Assembly: GCA_039602395.1 (NCBI GenBank)
Contig: JBCNJP010000010.1
Location: 32,575,828 to 32,639,827 of the forward strand
Length of the DNA: 64,000 bases
Reading direction: 5' to 3'
From: Deinandra increscens subsp. villosa
Lineage: Eukaryota > Streptophyta > Magnoliopsida > Asterales > Asteraceae
Shown piece by piece: positions 62,480 to 64,000 of the stretch (position 1 is its first letter; every line of letters begins with the position of its first letter). Position numbers and translations under genes: made by a program. The notes beneath the pieces were generated by a model. That model was not told the origin of the DNA. It made no database searches and saw nothing but the letters and a program-made list of their open reading frames with translations.

Positions 62480-64000
62480 CTTTCAATGTGTTGTAATATA
62501 TACATTATCGGTTATATATATACATGTATATATATATAGGGTGAGATTCATTGTAGACACTTTCGCATGTGAAATAGCTATTTTTCATATGTGTTCACAT
62601 GTGAAATTTTCTGAATAATGAGAAAAAAGAAAATTAATCACACCTTATTAATTGGGACTCATTGGTCCTAGACTCCTAGACACAACTTATTGTACACACC
62701 TTATCATTGGTCCCAACTACGTTTCCCCTAAACACACCTTATTGGGCCATCATTGGTCCTAAACACAACTTATTGGTTACATACACACCTTATTGGGCCA
62801 TCATTGGTCTTAAACATGCTTATTGGTTACATGCATACACACCTTATTGATCGACTCATTGGTCCCAACTGACCCTCGTTTCCCCTAAACACACCTTATT
62901 GGGCCATCATTGGTCCTAAACACAACTTATTGGTCACATACACACCTTATTGGGCCATCATTGGTCCTAAACATGCTTATTGGTTACATGCATACACACC
63001 TTATTGATCGACTCATTGGTCCCAACTGACCCTCGTTTCCCCTAAACACACCTTATTGGGCCATCATTGGTCCTAAACACAACTTATTGGTCACATACAC
63101 ACCTTATTGGGCCATCATTGGTCCTAAACATGCTTATTGGTTACATGCATACACACCTTATTGATCGACTCATTGGTCACAACTGACCCTCGTTTCCCCT
63201 AAACACACCTTATTGGGTCATCATTGGTCCTAAACACAACTTATTGGTCACATACACACCTTATTGGGCCATCATTGGTCCTAAACATGCTTATTGGTTA
63301 CATACACACCTTATTGGGACTCATTGGTCCCAACTGACCCTCGTTTCCCCTAAACACACCTTATTGGGTCTCATTGTCCTAACACAACTTATTGGTTACA
63401 ACACACCTTATTGGGCCTCGTTGGTCCTAAACTGCTCATTGGTTACATACATCACCTTATTGGGACTCATTGGTCCTAATTAACTGACCCTCGTTTCCCC
63501 TAATTAAACACACCTTATTGGGCCATCATTGGTCCTAAACACAACTTATTGGTTACATACACACCTTATTGGGCCATCATTGGTTCTACACACAACTTAT
63601 TGGTTACATACACACCAATTGGGCCATCATTGGTCCCAACTGTCCCTCGTTTCCCCTAAACACACCTTATTGGGCCATCATTGGTCCTAAACACAACTTA
63701 TTGGTTACATATTGGGCCATCATTGGTCCTAAACATGCTTACTGGTTACATACACACCTTATTGGGACTCATTGGTCCCAACTGACCCTCGTTTCCCCTA
63801 AACACACCTTATTGGGACATCACATGGTCCTAAACACAAATTATTGGTTACATACACACCTTATTGGGCCATTATTGGTTCTAAACACAACTTATTGGTT
63901 ACATACACACCAATTGGGCCATCATTGGTTCTAAACACAACTTATTGTTTACTTACACACCTTATTGGGACTCATTGGTCCTAAACACATCAAATTGACC
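61831..64000. repeat. Second copy of the ORF1 exon 1 to array segment
   Basis: It matches 55007-57546 in the same orientation: the first 23 codons of ORF1 (MDHEAGDDIYYNNSEGEYND), its 5' region, the (CA)n and (TA)n runs and the 53/54-bp array (62640 to about 63990). The array is about 350 bp shorter than in the first copy. The window ends at the base that corresponds to about 57546. Frames at 63244-63483 and 63569-63934 are array artefacts. Confidence 0.9.

Larger units (their letters stand above)
50490..64000 (+). mobile_element. CACTA (En/Spm) transposon J, left end to beyond the window
   Basis: The left terminus CACTACGTCAAAATTC (50490) interrupts copia gag and is followed by subterminal repeats, as in CACTA elements. 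Inside lie an ORF1/TNPA-type gene (minus) and a TNP2 transposase gene (plus). The right terminus and the 3-bp target duplication (TGA expected) are not in the window. An internal tandem duplication starts at 61831. Confidence 0.75.

Overview
The window is nuclear DNA of a flowering plant, probably a eudicot. The evidence is AT-rich sequence, Ty3/gypsy and Ty1/copia LTR elements of plant lineages (Athila, Tat, chromovirus), a CACTA (En/Spm) transposon, tRNA-Asp-type and initiator-Met-type primer-binding sites, and TAGGGTTT motifs in leaders. No conserved single-copy host gene was recognised. Almost everything is nested mobile DNA, most of it broken.

Left third (1-27975). 1-770 is the 3' end of an LTR element with 140 bp of its LTR. 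771-3515 (A) and 3774-5152 (B) are two nearly identical minus-strand fragments of Tat-lineage pol with a second RNase H. 5153-18237 is a minus-strand Athila element with a 3' LTR, PPT, an env-position gene with its own intron and possible promoter, integrase, RNase H, RT, protease, gag, a PBS and a truncated 5' LTR. 18238-21169 is the 3' end of a plus-strand Tat element (E): an antisense gene of the 'putative gypsy-type transposon' family, a PPT and a complete LTR. 21170-27975 is a decayed plus-strand chromovirus (K) with gag to chromodomain, a PPT with 14 G, and a 2.3-kb 3' LTR.

Middle (27976-48958). This is a readable nest. Tat element D (minus; LTR, PBS, gag, protease) was cut in its protease by chromovirus C (minus; 2.7-kb LTR, PBS, leader ORF, gag). 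The leader of C was entered by a complete Ty1/copia element F (29444-42185, 5-bp target duplication GGACT). The 5' LTR of F was entered by a 4.6-kb Helitron-like insertion G. C is abutted on the left by K, and D on the right by remains of another copia element, H.

Right (48959-64000). A plus-strand copia element I (349-bp LTR, PBS, GTTCGG-rich leader, gag) is interrupted at 50490 by CACTA element J, which runs past the window edge. J carries a CACTA terminus, about 150-bp subterminal repeats built on GTGGCCAAAGG, a multi-exon TNPA/ORF1-type gene reading left, a large 53/54-bp tandem array, two small minus-strand genes, and a TNP2 transposase gene reading right. TNP2 stops at 61830, where the sequence returns to ORF1 exon 1 and repeats in order to the window end. 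This is a tandem duplication with a period of about 6.8 kb.

The most interesting signal is a set of short palindromes built on CGTATC/GATACG. They lie just upstream of TATA boxes in the Athila LTRs, in a possible internal Athila promoter and in the LTR of chromovirus C. A differently built version recurs in the LTR of chromovirus K. Unrelated elements sharing a promoter-proximal palindrome suggests a common DNA-binding factor.
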